Origin: Rostratula benghalensis
Lineage: Eukaryota; Chordata; Aves; Charadriiformes; Rostratulidae
NCBI GenBank assembly: GCA_013399305.1
Contig: VXAI01000019.1
Coordinates: 4,950,203-5,014,202, forward strand
Direction: 5' to 3'
Length of the DNA stretch: 64,000 bases
The translations under genes and the position numbers were made by a program. The stretch's first letter is position 1; every line of letters starts with the position of its first letter. The notes under the pieces were generated by a model. The model saw only the letters and a list, made by a program, of their open reading frames with translations, was not told the origin of the DNA and made no database searches. Positions 12,501 through 23,675 of the stretch are shown in pieces.

Positions 12501-13288
12501 TCTGGAACAATTAGGTAAGCAATTCAAACCTTCTCACTCATACAGTACTGAAAGAACTTTAAGAAAAGAGAGCTGAGCTTACCAACTGTGAGAAAATTCA
12601 GTGGTCAAAACCAAGAACAGATTGAGAAAACGTTCAGACTATCTTTCCCCTTTCAAAGGAAGAAAAAGGTGATGCTACAGGCCTTTAATGGAAGGAACTG
12701 CACAAGTCCTTTCCAAATCAGGATGCACAGCTTTAGAGTCAGTTACAGGGACATATCCACCGATGAGAATATAAATTACTACAGGTACTACAAGCAGGAA
12801 CATCTCCCAAGTGATGGAGGCAAGTGATTGGGTAAAGAATGCTCCTAGAGAAACTTAATTACGTTCACCCATGTTTGAACATATTCCTGCACAAGTTAGG
12901 GTTCCACATTTACTAAAAAAGGGTAATTACTGGGTTTAGATTAAAAATAAATAACTCCAGAAACAAACCAGTTATTCTGACGAAGTTCATAATTGATGTA
13001 TGATAAGTTCATGGTTTCCTTGACTTTTCTAGAACTCAGCCTTTTCTTGGATACCATGATTTCCCCAGTCAGAAACAAAACACAGTCACCCATCCTTCCC
13101 AAGGACAACTGCAACAACTGAATGATCTGAAGATGATAAGCTGAAGCTCTCAGTGAAGCAGGCAAGGAAAACAACGTTGCAGAGAGAAGCAGATGGCCAA
13201 TGAGTTATCACTCTTGGTCTGATGACTTATGTGGGCTGAACTTGTTTATTTACTCACATATTTGCAAAAAAAAGAAACTTTCCTCATG

Positions 13289-13313
13289 TTAATTATATTA
13301 TATATATATTATA
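13289..13313. repeat. AT-rich (TA)n microsatellite
   Basis: Imperfect ATTATATTATATATATAT run, low complexity. Confidence 0.8.
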
Positions 13314-13490
13314 GACACGGTGCATACCACTGCCTACACACAGCATCAAGGGATCAAGTATATACCCTCAAATTACCACGTGGTCTCCCACAGTGACAGA
13401 AGTCACAGTTGACCCTTCCCAGGGCCAGGGAGTTAACTGATGGGTATGTCCTAACACCACAGCTCAAGAAAGGGTTAAAAGGGGATCAGT

Positions 13491-14383
13491 GAGTCATTGA
13501 ATTGTCAGAGCTGGAAGGGACCTCTAGAGATGACCCAGTCCCACTCCCCTGCTAAAGCAGGGTTGCCCAGAGCACATCACTCAGGGCTGCATCCAGGTGG
13601 GGCTTGAAGGTCTCCAGAGAAGGGGACTCCATACCCTCCCTGGGCAGCCTCTGCCAGGGCTCTGACACCCTCACCACAAAGAAGTTTCTCCTCATATTTG
13701 AAAGGAACTTCCTGTGCTCCAGCTTGTGCCCACTGCCCCTTGTCAAGTCACTGGGAACCACTGAAAAGGGTCCATCCTCTTTCCATCCTCCTTCAACCCA
13801 CCCTTCAGACACTTGAAAGCTAATGCTAATAAGGTCTTCCCTCAGCCTTCTCTTCTCCAGCCTAAAGAGTCCCAGCTCTCTCAGCCTTTCCTCATCAGGG
13901 AGATGCTCCAATCCCTCCATCATCTTTGTTGCCCTATGCTGGACTCTCTCCAGTAGTTCCCTGTTTCTCTTGAACTGGGGAGCCCAGAACTGGATGCGGT
14001 ATTCCAGTTGTGGCCTCACAGGTGCAGAGTAAAGGGGGAGGAATGACCTCCCTTGACCTACTGGCCATGCTGTTCCATATGCAGCCCAGAATTCCATCAG
14101 CCCTCTTGATGACAAGAGCACATTGCTGGCTCATGTATAGTTTACTATCTACCAGGGCCCCCAGCTCCTTCTCCTCAGATGAGCTTTCCAGGAGATCCTC
14201 CCCTAACCTATAATGGTGGCTGGGGTTCTTCCTCCCCAGGTGCAGGACCCTACATTTGCTCTTGAGAAGAACCTCATTTGGTTCTTCTCTGCCCAGTTCT
14301 CCAGCCTGTCCAGGCCATGCTGATGCCAGTTTGATATCAGCGAATTTGCTGAGGATATACTCAGTCCCCTCGTCCAGGTCATT
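13491..14383 (-). mobile_element. CR1 LINE, 3' part with ORF2 relic
   Basis: About 890 bases, the longest CR1 fragment here. On the minus strand it starts inside the reverse transcriptase region, continues through the ORF2 C-terminus and ends in the 3' untranslated region at 13491. The catalytic block is damaged: the motif normally FADD reads FADI, with a short deletion after it. Downstream the C-terminal landmarks are clear, for example [27 protein letters not shown] and WQRLPREGMESPSLE, open for 189 codons (14121-13552). The preceding part (MSQQCALV..., from 14134) is in another frame, so a frameshift lies near 14030-14040. The element is dead and 5' truncated. Confidence 0.95.
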
Positions 14384-16504
14384 GGGATGGCAGAGTTAAG
14401 AGCTGTCCTCCTCCAGGGCAGGGAATTGAGCCTTTAATTACAGGCTATACCCTTTAAACCACCCAGGACCCTCTGCCTTTTCACAGCCCCCTGCTGATGC
14501 TAACCCTCCGTGATGCAGGATGAAACCACCATCAATCACATGGTTGGGAAGCAAAAAGCACTGTTGTTTGTGCCAGCAAGCCCTGGTGTATGAACCATTC
14601 TTGAAGATACAGATTCTTCTTAGATCATCTCACCCCCCCTTTAGGATTGTTCTCATTATCTTCTCTGTAATTGTTCTCATTATCTTCTGGGCACAGCAAA
14701 ATAACGCAGCCGCTCAGAGCACATAAAATCCAACTGTGTATAAACACTGTGTTAGGCAAAGAACTGAAAGATTTCGGCTGACAAATTAGCTGCTGAAAAA
14801 TCAGGAAAGGCCACTGGGTAGCCATCAAACCCTCTGAAAATCACCAGAAAGTCTTTTCCGCCTGCAGTTACAGTAATGCTGCTGCCCTCAGCTCTGGGTA
14901 ACAGCCAGCCTCACAGTTGTAAGGGCTCTTGGCGATCAACCGCCTCCTCACCCATGTCTTCTGGACAAAGAGCTCTTACGTTATTTTCCCACCAGCCAAA
15001 GTTTCACTGTGTTCTTGTGCTGCAACTGCAGTGAGTGAAGGATTAAAAGCAGTCAGTGTCATTTTACGTAGTGGTGAGAAGGCAAGGTGTTTGTCAGTAG
15101 ATTCTTTGAATGACCGGGAGGTAACTGTGATGCAAGACATGCTTATCTGCAAAGATCCCTCAGGATGGCTGCGTGGACCAGCCAGTTCCAGATGAGATCC
15201 TCTTCACATCCATAGGCATATAACCATGGGGATGGACCTTCTCTGAATAAACCACTGAGCTCCAAACAGCTCCTCTTGCAACAACCACTCCTGCAACCCC
15301 AAGGACTTCAGTGGGACCATGGGTCCAGCCGATCCCACCCCATCAGTCCAGGGACTGAAGCCCTGAAGAAGGATGGAGGAAGGCTCACATCTGGCCCATC
15401 CACATCTGGTGCCAGGCAGCCTGGCGCTGTCCCCGGCTCTGTGCCAGCGTAGAGAAGTCTTCTCCCATCCCTCCACCCACTGCCTGGTGTGGGAAGTGTT
15501 ACACAGACAGACTCATGAGCTCCATCTGTTTCACTGGAGCATTTGACTCCCTCCCTCCGGCGTGTTAACAGTCTGAGATAGGTCTACGTGCACTAATACA
15601 ATCCTACATTTTCCATTTCTATATGTAGTGAAGAAAAAACAAAGTACTTTTTGTCTCCCACAACATTTCTCTTGCTTTTCTAACTGAATTTGCTTGCACT
15701 GCTTCTCTTCCAGAAAAAAAAAAAAAATTAAGAAAAAGGAAAAAGAAATTCTGAGAGAGCATGAAGTTTAATGGCAAGAAACCCTATTTCAATAAAAATT
15801 AACAGGTATAAATATGCACCATACTGACATCTGTACAGGAACATGAAGTCTACAGAGGAAACAACTTTTCTTTTTTTTTTTTTGTTCTGTGGCACCTTTA
15901 TTCATTCTGCTATAAAGACAGAGCTTTAAATTTCATAGATCAGGGCAAATACAGTGAAAACCTCAGACCAAAAAAAACCCTCTTCTTTCTAAATATGTGA
16001 AACATTTTCCTATTCACATCCAAAAAAAAAAAAAAATCCAAGTACTTGGGTTGTCAAGTCAGAGGGGTTTATTAATCCCACGTGACAGTGTGGTCTATTA
16101 ATTAGAGAATATATTACTTACACCATTTCTGTAGCTTGGAATGCAAATAACTGAAATAGCCTCCCAGCTGCTCTGGGAGACAGAACTCTTGGTTAGACAG
16201 AGGGACACAGTCTAGTACTCTCTGTTTTTAAAAGCTGTCTGGTGATTTCACTTGCCTCATCTTTCATAGTGAAGAGAATGATGTTTTTCAATTTATTTTG
16301 CCCAGAAATCCGAAGTTCCACAACCGCAAATGTGGCCCCTTTGGCTCTCACTGGGCTTCAGCATCCCATAAAAAAAAACCAAGGAGAAAATGAGTTCCCA
16401 GCAGGCTCCAATGGAGAGTCCTAAAGGACTCCCGTGCGGGGAGCAGAGTTAGGAACAGCACTTGCATCTCCCAGTGCCAAGCCCTGTATCCTAACTAGAG
16501 ATCA
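14384..16504. other. Unique noncoding DNA, no gene seen
   Basis: Holds short open frames of 60-90 codons without recognisable motifs, A- and T-runs near 15715, 15871 and 16021, and a 19-base tandem duplication. Confidence 0.55.
14646..14688. repeat. Tandem duplication of ATTGTTCTCATTATCTTCT
   Basis: Exact 19-base copies at 14646-14664 and 14670-14688, period 24. Confidence 0.85.
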
Positions 16505-16809
16505 AAAAGTTGGGGACAAACTTTTTATCAGGGCCTGTTGTGACAGAACAAGGGGCAATGGCTTTAAACTAAAAGAGGCAAGATTTAGATTAGGTCTAAG
16601 GAAGAAGTGTTTTATGCTGAGGGTGGTGAGACACTGGCCCAAGTTGCCCAGAGAGGTGGCAGATGCCCCATCCCTGGAAGCATTCAAGGTCAGGTTGGAC
16701 GGGGCTCTGAGCAACCTGGCCTTGTTGAAGACGTCCCTGCCTGTGGCAGGGGGTTGGACTAGATGGCCTTTAAAGGTTCCTTCCAACCCAAACCATTCTA
16801 TGATTCAAT
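16505..16809 (+). mobile_element. CR1 LINE, ORF2 C-terminus and 3' UTR
   Basis: About 300 bases ending AACCATTCTATGATTC. The + frame keeps the last part of ORF2 (CCDRTRGNGFKLKEARFRLG ... LPREVADAPSLEAFKVRLDG). The 3' UTR holds a hairpin CCCTGCC-TGT-GGCAGGG at 16735-16751, just upstream of GGTTGGACTAGATGGCC. Confidence 0.95.
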
Positions 16810-17850
16810 GAAAAGATGCTCTTCATGCACATATTACCTGTGGACTATCCTTAGTGTCCCTAGCTGTTCCTACACTGACAGGCATAGCTAGAAAGACAAG
16901 GTAGCCTTCGAGACACAAATAGTCCCAATCTTTCCTTTCTCTTTAATGCTAAACTACCTGTAAAATGTCCCCTGAAAAAATACATAACAGGATTTTTTTT
17001 TCTCAACCTCAACAATAAACCAGTTTTGTTTGAGGTGGGGAAGAATGGCATAGAAAAAAAGAAAAAAAAGAACATGCTTTTAAACTAGCAGTGATTTAAG
17101 GCAGGAAGGAGAAGGTAGCCAGCTCATGGAGCTCATTACCACACCAAAACCCTTCACCTCTGAGTGGAAGCCCCACCAGCCCCAGGCCCATGCTGCGGGT
17201 CAGGATCAGCTTATGCCTGACAAGTCTTTCTGCCCCACCTCAGCCCAGTTCCCAGCGGGCTTCCCTGCCTGCTCTAGACCGTCCCACCAGTCCCACCACC
17301 GGCACTTGCTGCTTCTTGGAGCCAGAAGGAAAGGGAAAGCAGGACCTGAAACACGGATGCTGGTCTGAAACTGCACGTGCAAATGAGCCAAAGGGCCATC
17401 CCCAAGCAAAGGCGAGGGGGGTTGATTCCGAGTCTCACAGTAAGACACAACAGTTGCCAAACCAAGAAAAATATGAAAGTGTTAAATGAAATACGAAAGG
17501 ATGACGCAGTTCGACGCTTGCTGAGTATTTGCACGTGGACAGGACTGGCTCGTTTGGGAGGATGAAAGCCATGGAGATCAAACCTCAGAGTGCATGCGCT
17601 TCTGAGGGCTCTTCCCAAGCTGCAGCAAAACCCAGCCAAGAGACAAGCTGTTCTTCCAGAGGCTGGCAACACCACAGCACGCACCCCTCATCAGGAGCCT
17701 GCCCCGGGCATCCACAGCATCCTGGTACCCAGAAAAATTATACTGCAATTAATTGAAAGATTCCCTTCAAAGTCGTGGACCCGTGGCCTTTAATGCTGGC
17801 CATACTCTGCTGGATGGAGATGGAAGGAGTGCAGGACACGCAACCATAAT
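16810..17850. other. Unique noncoding DNA with overlapping chance frames
   Basis: GC-moderate stretch with several overlapping frames on both strands, the longest 136 codons on the minus strand (17684-17274). None has a domain, signal or family resemblance, and the two strands are equally open, which argues against coding. Confidence 0.5.
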
Positions 17851-18395
17851 TCATAGAATCAGAGAATTGTGTAGGTTGGAAGGGACCTTTCAGATCATTG
17901 AGTCCAACCATCAACCTAACTCTGACAAAAAACATCACCAAACCATATCTCTAAGCACCATATCTACCCACCTTTCAAATACCTCCAGGGATGGTGACTC
18001 CACCACTTCCCTGGGCAGCCTGTTCCAATGCTTGATAACCCTTTTCAGTAAAGAAATTTTTCCTGACATCCAATTTAAACTTCCCCTGGCACAACTTGAG
18101 CCATTTCCTCTTGTCCCATCACCTGTTCCTTGGGAGAAGAGACTGATCCCAACCTCACTACATCCTCCTTTCAAGGAGTTGTAGAGAGCAAGGTGGTCTC
18201 CCCACAGCTTCCTTTTCTCCAGGATGAACACCCCCAGCTCCCTCAGCTGCTCCTCACAAGACTTGTGCTCCAGACCCTTCACCAGCTCCATTGACCTTCT
18301 CTGGATATGCTCCAGCCCCTCAATGTCTTTCTTGGAGTAAGGGGCCCAAAACTGGGCACAACATTTGAGGAGGGGCCTCACCATCCCTGCTGGAC
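17851..18395 (-). mobile_element. CR1 LINE, ORF2 C-terminus and 3' UTR
   Basis: Starts with the tail complement TCATAGAATCAGAGAATTG and extends about 545 bases upstream into ORF2. The minus-strand frame (open 18462-17935) keeps [40 protein letters not shown] and WNRLPREVVESPSLEVFERW without a stop. Its 3' UTR lacks the CCCTGCCC hairpin seen in other copies, so it belongs to a different CR1 subfamily. The boundary near 18395 is where the CR1 resemblance fades. Confidence 0.93.
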
Positions 18396-20258
18396 CTGGC
18401 TGCTTTTCTTCCAGAAGACTGGACTTACTACTGTGGCCACAGGACTCCTGCAATAAACACAAGGTAATTTAATCCAGAATTCTACATTTTGGTCATTTGA
18501 AGAGCAGATTGCCCTTGTAACCTCTTCACAAATACCTCAACCCTCGGGATATGACATTAAAGAAAGCAACTATTCAACTTACCACTCTGACATCCTGCAA
18601 ACTGGGATCGAAAAAATATGGGAGGAAATAATATCACAATTATTCAGTTCACACCATTTTAGTAAACTATTCAACAACAACAACAAAAAAAAAGAGAAGG
18701 TAGTACTTGAAAACACTTAGAGAAACACATTCTTAACTGATGCTTGAAAGCCATCTAAATAAATACATCAGAAAACCTCCATGGCTGTGGGTTTATAACT
18801 ATGATTTACATCCTGATACCCAAGCAATGAATGCAGATTGTCAGGCACCTGAAACTGCTTTACATTTATGATTCATTTGTACAAGAACTGCTTTCAACAG
18901 CTTCTTTTTTTTTTTTTTAAATTTGAATTATAAGACCATTAAAATAGAAGCAAGGCCTCAGCAATCCCCCATACGCATCCAGCCCAATATTCAGCCTCCG
19001 AAAGGGGCCAGCAGTGCACAGCCAAGGAAGGATAAGGCAGTCTTCATACCTCCCCCTAATAATCTGTGTCTCCCTCCATTTTCAGCTTAAGGGATTTGCT
19101 GTGATTCCTCTGTGGAGGAGACCTCCTCCGGGAGACCTCTCTGCCAAAGGCTTGCCCAGTCTCCCCATCAACCTACGTGAACCCCCTGCACCCACAGCAT
19201 CATCCAGCCAGAAGTTCTGCAGGATACTCCCTCTGGCATGAAGAATCACCTCATCTTTCCTTTGAATCCAGCTTTCTCTGCTTTTATTTCCCCCCTACAC
19301 CCCAAAATTATCTCGGCCACTACAAGCAGTACCTGGATGAGCAACAGCTGAAGCATCAAGTTATTGCACCTCACGATTGTGTTGTCTTGATGTATAAGCA
19401 CAGGTTCATATCACGTTATTGAACTTGCCTGTTTTGATGGGGTAGTGGCTACTGGGCCCTTCAAAGAGTTTAATTTTTTGAGGATGGCATCACTCTTACT
19501 ACAGTAAGAATTCAGCAGCGGTGTTAGTGAATACTGGGATTTATAACCAAGGTTGCATGCACAAACATGCATGGCCAAGGCTGACCATAATAGGCTTTTT
19601 CTTATACAAAGAACAATTTCACCTCCTCATCTCTTACCACGAAGAATATTTTCATCCCCAGTGTGTTGCATTTAAATATAATGAACTCTTGCCTTATTTT
19701 CATTTATTTCTGAACCAGGCAAGTTGAATGTGCTCAAGAGGTGCTACTGATATAAACTGCTTTTTAGTGTAGGATTATGAAACTTGTAATAAACCTTCCT
19801 ACACACTTTTTATATCAGACAGCTTCCAGAAAAGTTATTTTGGATTATTTTTTCTGTTGAAAAGCAGTTATGGTATTGGGCAAAATATCCTGCCTGTAGA
19901 AATCATCAAAATACTTCAGTATCCAGCCTTTCAGTGGTTGCTCCAGGTTGAGAAATTCTTCAGACTCTAACCCTGTTTTTCTAGGAGTTCACCCACATCA
20001 TCATTGCAGGATGAGGGATCTGTCCAAGTCTTCCCCAGTTTCATCACGACTGTGCCTGGAAACATATGAGGAGTCGTAGAGGGATATTGCAGGTGAACTA
20101 AGAAAATGAGTAAAACACTTGATTTTTTTAATATATGTTTTTTCAAAACACATAAAACTGCTGACGGACTGCCATTGGATGGGCCATCTCATTGGATTTT
20201 ATGACAATACGATGGAAAAAATTTGACAAAGGCACTCAAAATAAGTTCTAGGTGGCAG
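18396..20258. other. Unique noncoding DNA, no gene seen
   Basis: AT-rich, T-run near 18905, short frames only. Nothing recognised. Confidence 0.55.
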
Positions 20259-20263
20259 CCGAG

Positions 20264-21000
20264 TGTCCTGGTTTGAAGTAAAACAGAATCAATTTCCTGT
20301 TTTGTAAATTTACTTCTTTAGCTGGGCCTCTGACTAAACTCTGGAATGAACAGCAGATTGTTCAGAAACTGCTCACTCTCAGGGTGATCAGACCTGATCA
20401 CACCAAGGGATGGTGCAGAGAGGCCCTTGCTTGTACTTATTGCTACAACAGCCAGGGGCAGGGAATTTTGTTATTTGCCCCCTTGGAGGGTGGGAAGCAG
20501 AAAAGTGCAGAGGGGTCACAGCTGCAGGGAGGAGGGGACAGGACAGGTGACCCCAAACTGACCAACAGGGTATTCCATCCCATCCACATCATGCTCAGTA
20601 TAAAAGCTGAGGGACCAAAGGGTCAGCCCTCTTTCTTCAATGGCCAACATCTGAGGAGGACCCTGTCTGTTTGTCTGCCTTTGACCCTGATCTGAGTGTT
20701 CCTGACTCCAGAGCTGGAATCCAGCTCCTGTCGGTCACCGAGACCAGTCTGGGACTTTTCCTGATGCCTGCTGGTGACATGATAGTCATCCTGGGAGCCT
20801 AACAGGCTTTTGTATATATTATATCTATTTCATTATTTTCTTCTTTTTACTTTAACTTTAGTATTAATACTTCATTAAAGTAGTTTAGTTCATTCTAAAC
20901 TCCTAAATGTCCTTATCTCTTCCTCTCCCTTCTTTTTTGGGGGGGGGAGGAAGGGCCATCTCTCAGTCTGGTTGTGGTAATTTTGGCTGAAACCACGACA
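20264..21000 (+). mobile_element. Solo LTR of an avian endogenous retrovirus (second subfamily)
   Basis: Begins TGTCCTGGTTTGAAG and ends GGCTGAAACCACGACA; the last 11 bases complement to TGTCGTGGTTT, one mismatch from the first 11. A perfect 5-bp duplication CCGAG (20259-20263 and 21001-21005) fixes both ends and makes it a solo LTR of 737 bases. A TATA box TATAAAAG sits at 20599-20606 and an ATTAAA polyadenylation signal at 20874-20879, in the right order for U3-R-U5 on the + strand. The body differs from the LTRs at 465 and 26092 although the termini and TATA region resemble them, so it is a related but separate subfamily. Confidence 0.93.
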
Positions 21001-21058
21001 CCGAGACTCTTAAGAAGTATTCTTATGGCAGCCTTCCGGGTAATAAAGAAAAAATAAA

Positions 21059-21085
21059 CACCCCCCCCAAAAAAAAAAACACCCC
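21059..21085. repeat. C-run and A-run low-complexity tract
   Basis: A C run, then an A run, then ACACCCCAAAC. Resembles other A-tract plus A/C tails in this window. Confidence 0.75.
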
Positions 21086-21179
21086 AAACAAAGCAGAATT
21101 TAGCTGTACTGTAACAGCCAAGCGCCAGGCAGTGCCCTCTGCTGCACACAGCAGTAACAGGCGAAGCCACACTCGGCGA

Positions 21180-21620
21180 TGACATCATTCAATATTCAAC
21201 CACACGACATGTGGAATGGACGACAAATATTTATTTCCCTAATTACGCTTGTTTTCTAAAAATACCAATAAATTATGCAAACATCTCCGGTCCCAGCTCG
21301 GAGCAGATGTTTTTGTAACGCTCTTCTCTTTCCCGTCTAGTACCCTGCGTTCTGACTGCGAGCAAGCTGTCAACCCGCCTCCCACATCCACACAGCGAGG
21401 AGGCTGGGGGAAATTCACGCCGAGAGGGAGCCGAGAGGCTGGGGGGGGAGCGTGCAGCACCCCCGGGTGTGAGATTTAATCACCCGACCCCCCACACAGG
21501 CTGAACACCTCGGTGGGACACGGTCTACACACTGCCCTCGCCGCTCCTCCCCAACCCAAGTGAGCTGGAAGTGCCCATCTCCCTCCCCCCCCCCAACCCT
21601 GCTCCAGGCTACAAGAAACA
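21180..21620. promoter_or_regulatory. CpG-rich block next to an AT-rich, regulatory-looking stretch
   Basis: From about 21290 to 21620 CpG sites are frequent (roughly 20 by hand count) against a background of almost none. The 110 bases before it are AT-rich and contain homeodomain-like TAATTAC and an octamer-like ATGCAAA. No start site or open frame of note is attached. It may be a small CpG island, an enhancer or simply GC-rich DNA; evidence is compositional only. Confidence 0.3.
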
Positions 21621-23386
21621 CAGCAAAGACAAACAAACACAAGGGAAGGTCAAACCTCTGATGGCATTTTCAATTTCCAAATAAATGTGCATTAACGGTC
21701 CGTAAAAGGTCCCTCGTGCACCACATGAAAAGAGGTAAACCCAGACTGGAGGGGCCGCGAGCCCGAAGAGGATTTGTTGACTGCCAGGTGGAGCCACGGA
21801 GGTCTCCTAATGTGGAATACAAGTATTTCATCTGATTCTGAAATCTTATCTGCCACCTTTAAGGAGATTAGCAGAAATTCTCCTGCAGCAGGCTGTGAAT
21901 TCTGAGCCATTTCATGAACTGGGAATATTCTCCAGCAGCAAAGCTTGTGCATTTTAACTACTTCATTAGCGTTCTCCTCAAAAAAATCTAATTCAACGAA
22001 GTCAATCAAGATGCAAACCTGTTCAAGGAAGTTAGGCCATTAAAAAAAAATAATGTTATTTGCACGCATACATTGCATGAAACAGGCATGTCACACACGA
22101 AACATAACGAGACATGCAAGATGCAAGGTCTCCACACTGTTCTTGAACAAAAAAACCCCATGAAGATGTTACAGCAAAAAAGTTCTTTTGAAGAAAAAAT
22201 GTTTTCCCAAACTGATAATCTCTGCTCTAGTCTGGAGTGGAAGGAGATACACTGGAAAAGAGGGAAGAACTCATACATGCATCCTTTTTTCCATCGTACA
22301 CAGACCAAGTACAAGGCAGACAGCAAATATCATCCCTGTGCTTGGCCCTGCCCGATGAATTTTTGTAACCGGCCAAGTTTCAGGCATCTCCTTCATTTTT
22401 CATGTAAATAAAGTGACAAGGAAAGGGAAGCACAGCCAGGCGGCTCACAGCAGCTGGCTTCTGTCCCCAGGGAAACCGGGGGAGCCCTCCTTCCCAGTTC
22501 TTTCATTTCTGCCCATAAACTAGGCTGGAAATCAGATAGCCCAGCCTGAAGTTTTCCATATGTTTTTTCCCTGGAAATCCATGGGCTCCGGTAGGGTCTA
22601 TCAGAAGAAAGAAGAGCACGGCAGGCACTACAGTGGAGGAGGAGGAAGACCTCTGCCACCTCTCCTTCCTCCCACCATCCAAAGTGAGATGAGCTGCCCC
22701 AACCGGTTCCTCCTGCAGCCCTGGTGAAGGCTCGGCATCTCTGCTGGGCTCCGGGAATCACGCAACAGGCGATGCCAGATCTCCATTTAAAGCAGGGCTG
22801 AGAGGCCTCACACGTCAGCCAACCTTCAAGTGTCTGGCAGGTCTTGCTTTAGATCTGCATTGGCTGGTTGAATTCAGCCCGTTCCTGCTTAAAAAGCACC
22901 GACCTGCATTTCCTCACCAAGCAGGGCTTCAGCTGGGAGAGGTCAGCGCGATGAAACCAACCCAGCAGCACATACATTAATAATAAAGCAGCTTCTGCTT
23001 TATTCTCAATGGTCGGTTCATAATGAAACTCCCAGGCATCATCTCGAGATGATCTCCGCGCTACTAGCCCCGGGGCTTCTACCCAAGATGTAGAAATAAG
23101 TCAAATAACCTTGCATTTGGCATGAGCCAGGAGCCAGCACCTCACATAACTCAGTCTGAGCTTTTAATCTAGACATGACCTTGATCCAAGGGCAACCCAA
23201 GACAGTCCCCAACCAGGGCACTGCGTGGGCTTCCCAGAAGGAAACGCAATGCACCACTTGTACGTGCTAACCATCTGCCTCCTTCCTGCAGTCAATGAAA
23301 AATTTTAATCCTATTTTCATGATGAAAAAGTCCAAAGGACGTTACTCTTTTAAAGCTCTATATTAATTCTTTGTATTATCTAATGC
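21621..23386. other. Unique noncoding DNA, no gene seen
   Basis: Frames of 60-122 codons occur on both strands without motifs. Two perfect short palindromes lie near 23000. Confidence 0.5.
22982..23053. repeat. Two perfect short palindromes
   Basis: AATAAAGCAG-CTT-CTGCTTTATT at 22982-23004 has 10-base arms, and ATCATCTCGAGATGAT at 23038-23053 is a perfect 16-base palindrome. They are 33 bases apart. Function unknown; both could be chance. Confidence 0.6.
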
Positions 23387-23675
23387 AGAATCATAGAATG
23401 GTATGGGTTGGAAGGGACCTTAAAGATGAGCCAGTGCCACCCCCCTGCCCTGGGCAGGGACACCTCCCACCAGCCCAGGTTGCCCCAAGCCCCATCCAGC
23501 CTGGCCTTGAACCCCTCCAGGGATGGGGCAGCCACAGCTTCTCTGGGCAACCTGGGCCAGGCTCTCACCACCCTCACAGCAAAGAATTTCTTCCTAATAT
23601 CTCATCTAAATTTCCCCTCTTTCAGTCTCAAATTGTTCCCCCTCATCCTACTGAGAGAGAAATCCCTCTCTCTCA
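23387..23675 (-). mobile_element. CR1 LINE, 3' end, hairpin subfamily
   Basis: Tail complement AGAATCATAGAATGG followed by GGTTGGAAGGGACC and the C-terminal ORF2 region. Carries the 3' UTR hairpin CCCTGCCC-T-GGGCAGGG at 23443-23459. Confidence 0.95.

Larger units (their letters stand above)
3569..13490. other. Repeat-poor unique DNA, no gene seen
   Basis: Nearly 10 kb without any CR1 or LTR that I recognise. The longest open frames are 80-114 codons, overlap each other on both strands and show no family motif. Simple repeats are the only definite features. This could be intron or intergenic DNA downstream of the CpG island. Confidence 0.6.

Noticed and set aside
13552..14121. 189-codon minus-strand frame as a host gene
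   Set aside because: It is the C-terminal relic of CR1 ORF2, with a frameshift and damaged catalytic motif upstream.
17274..17684. 136-codon minus-strand frame
   Set aside because: Overlapped by open frames on the other strand, no motif, no splice or promoter context.
17935..18462. 175-codon minus-strand frame as a host gene
   Set aside because: Also CR1 ORF2 C-terminus; no upstream reverse transcriptase core.
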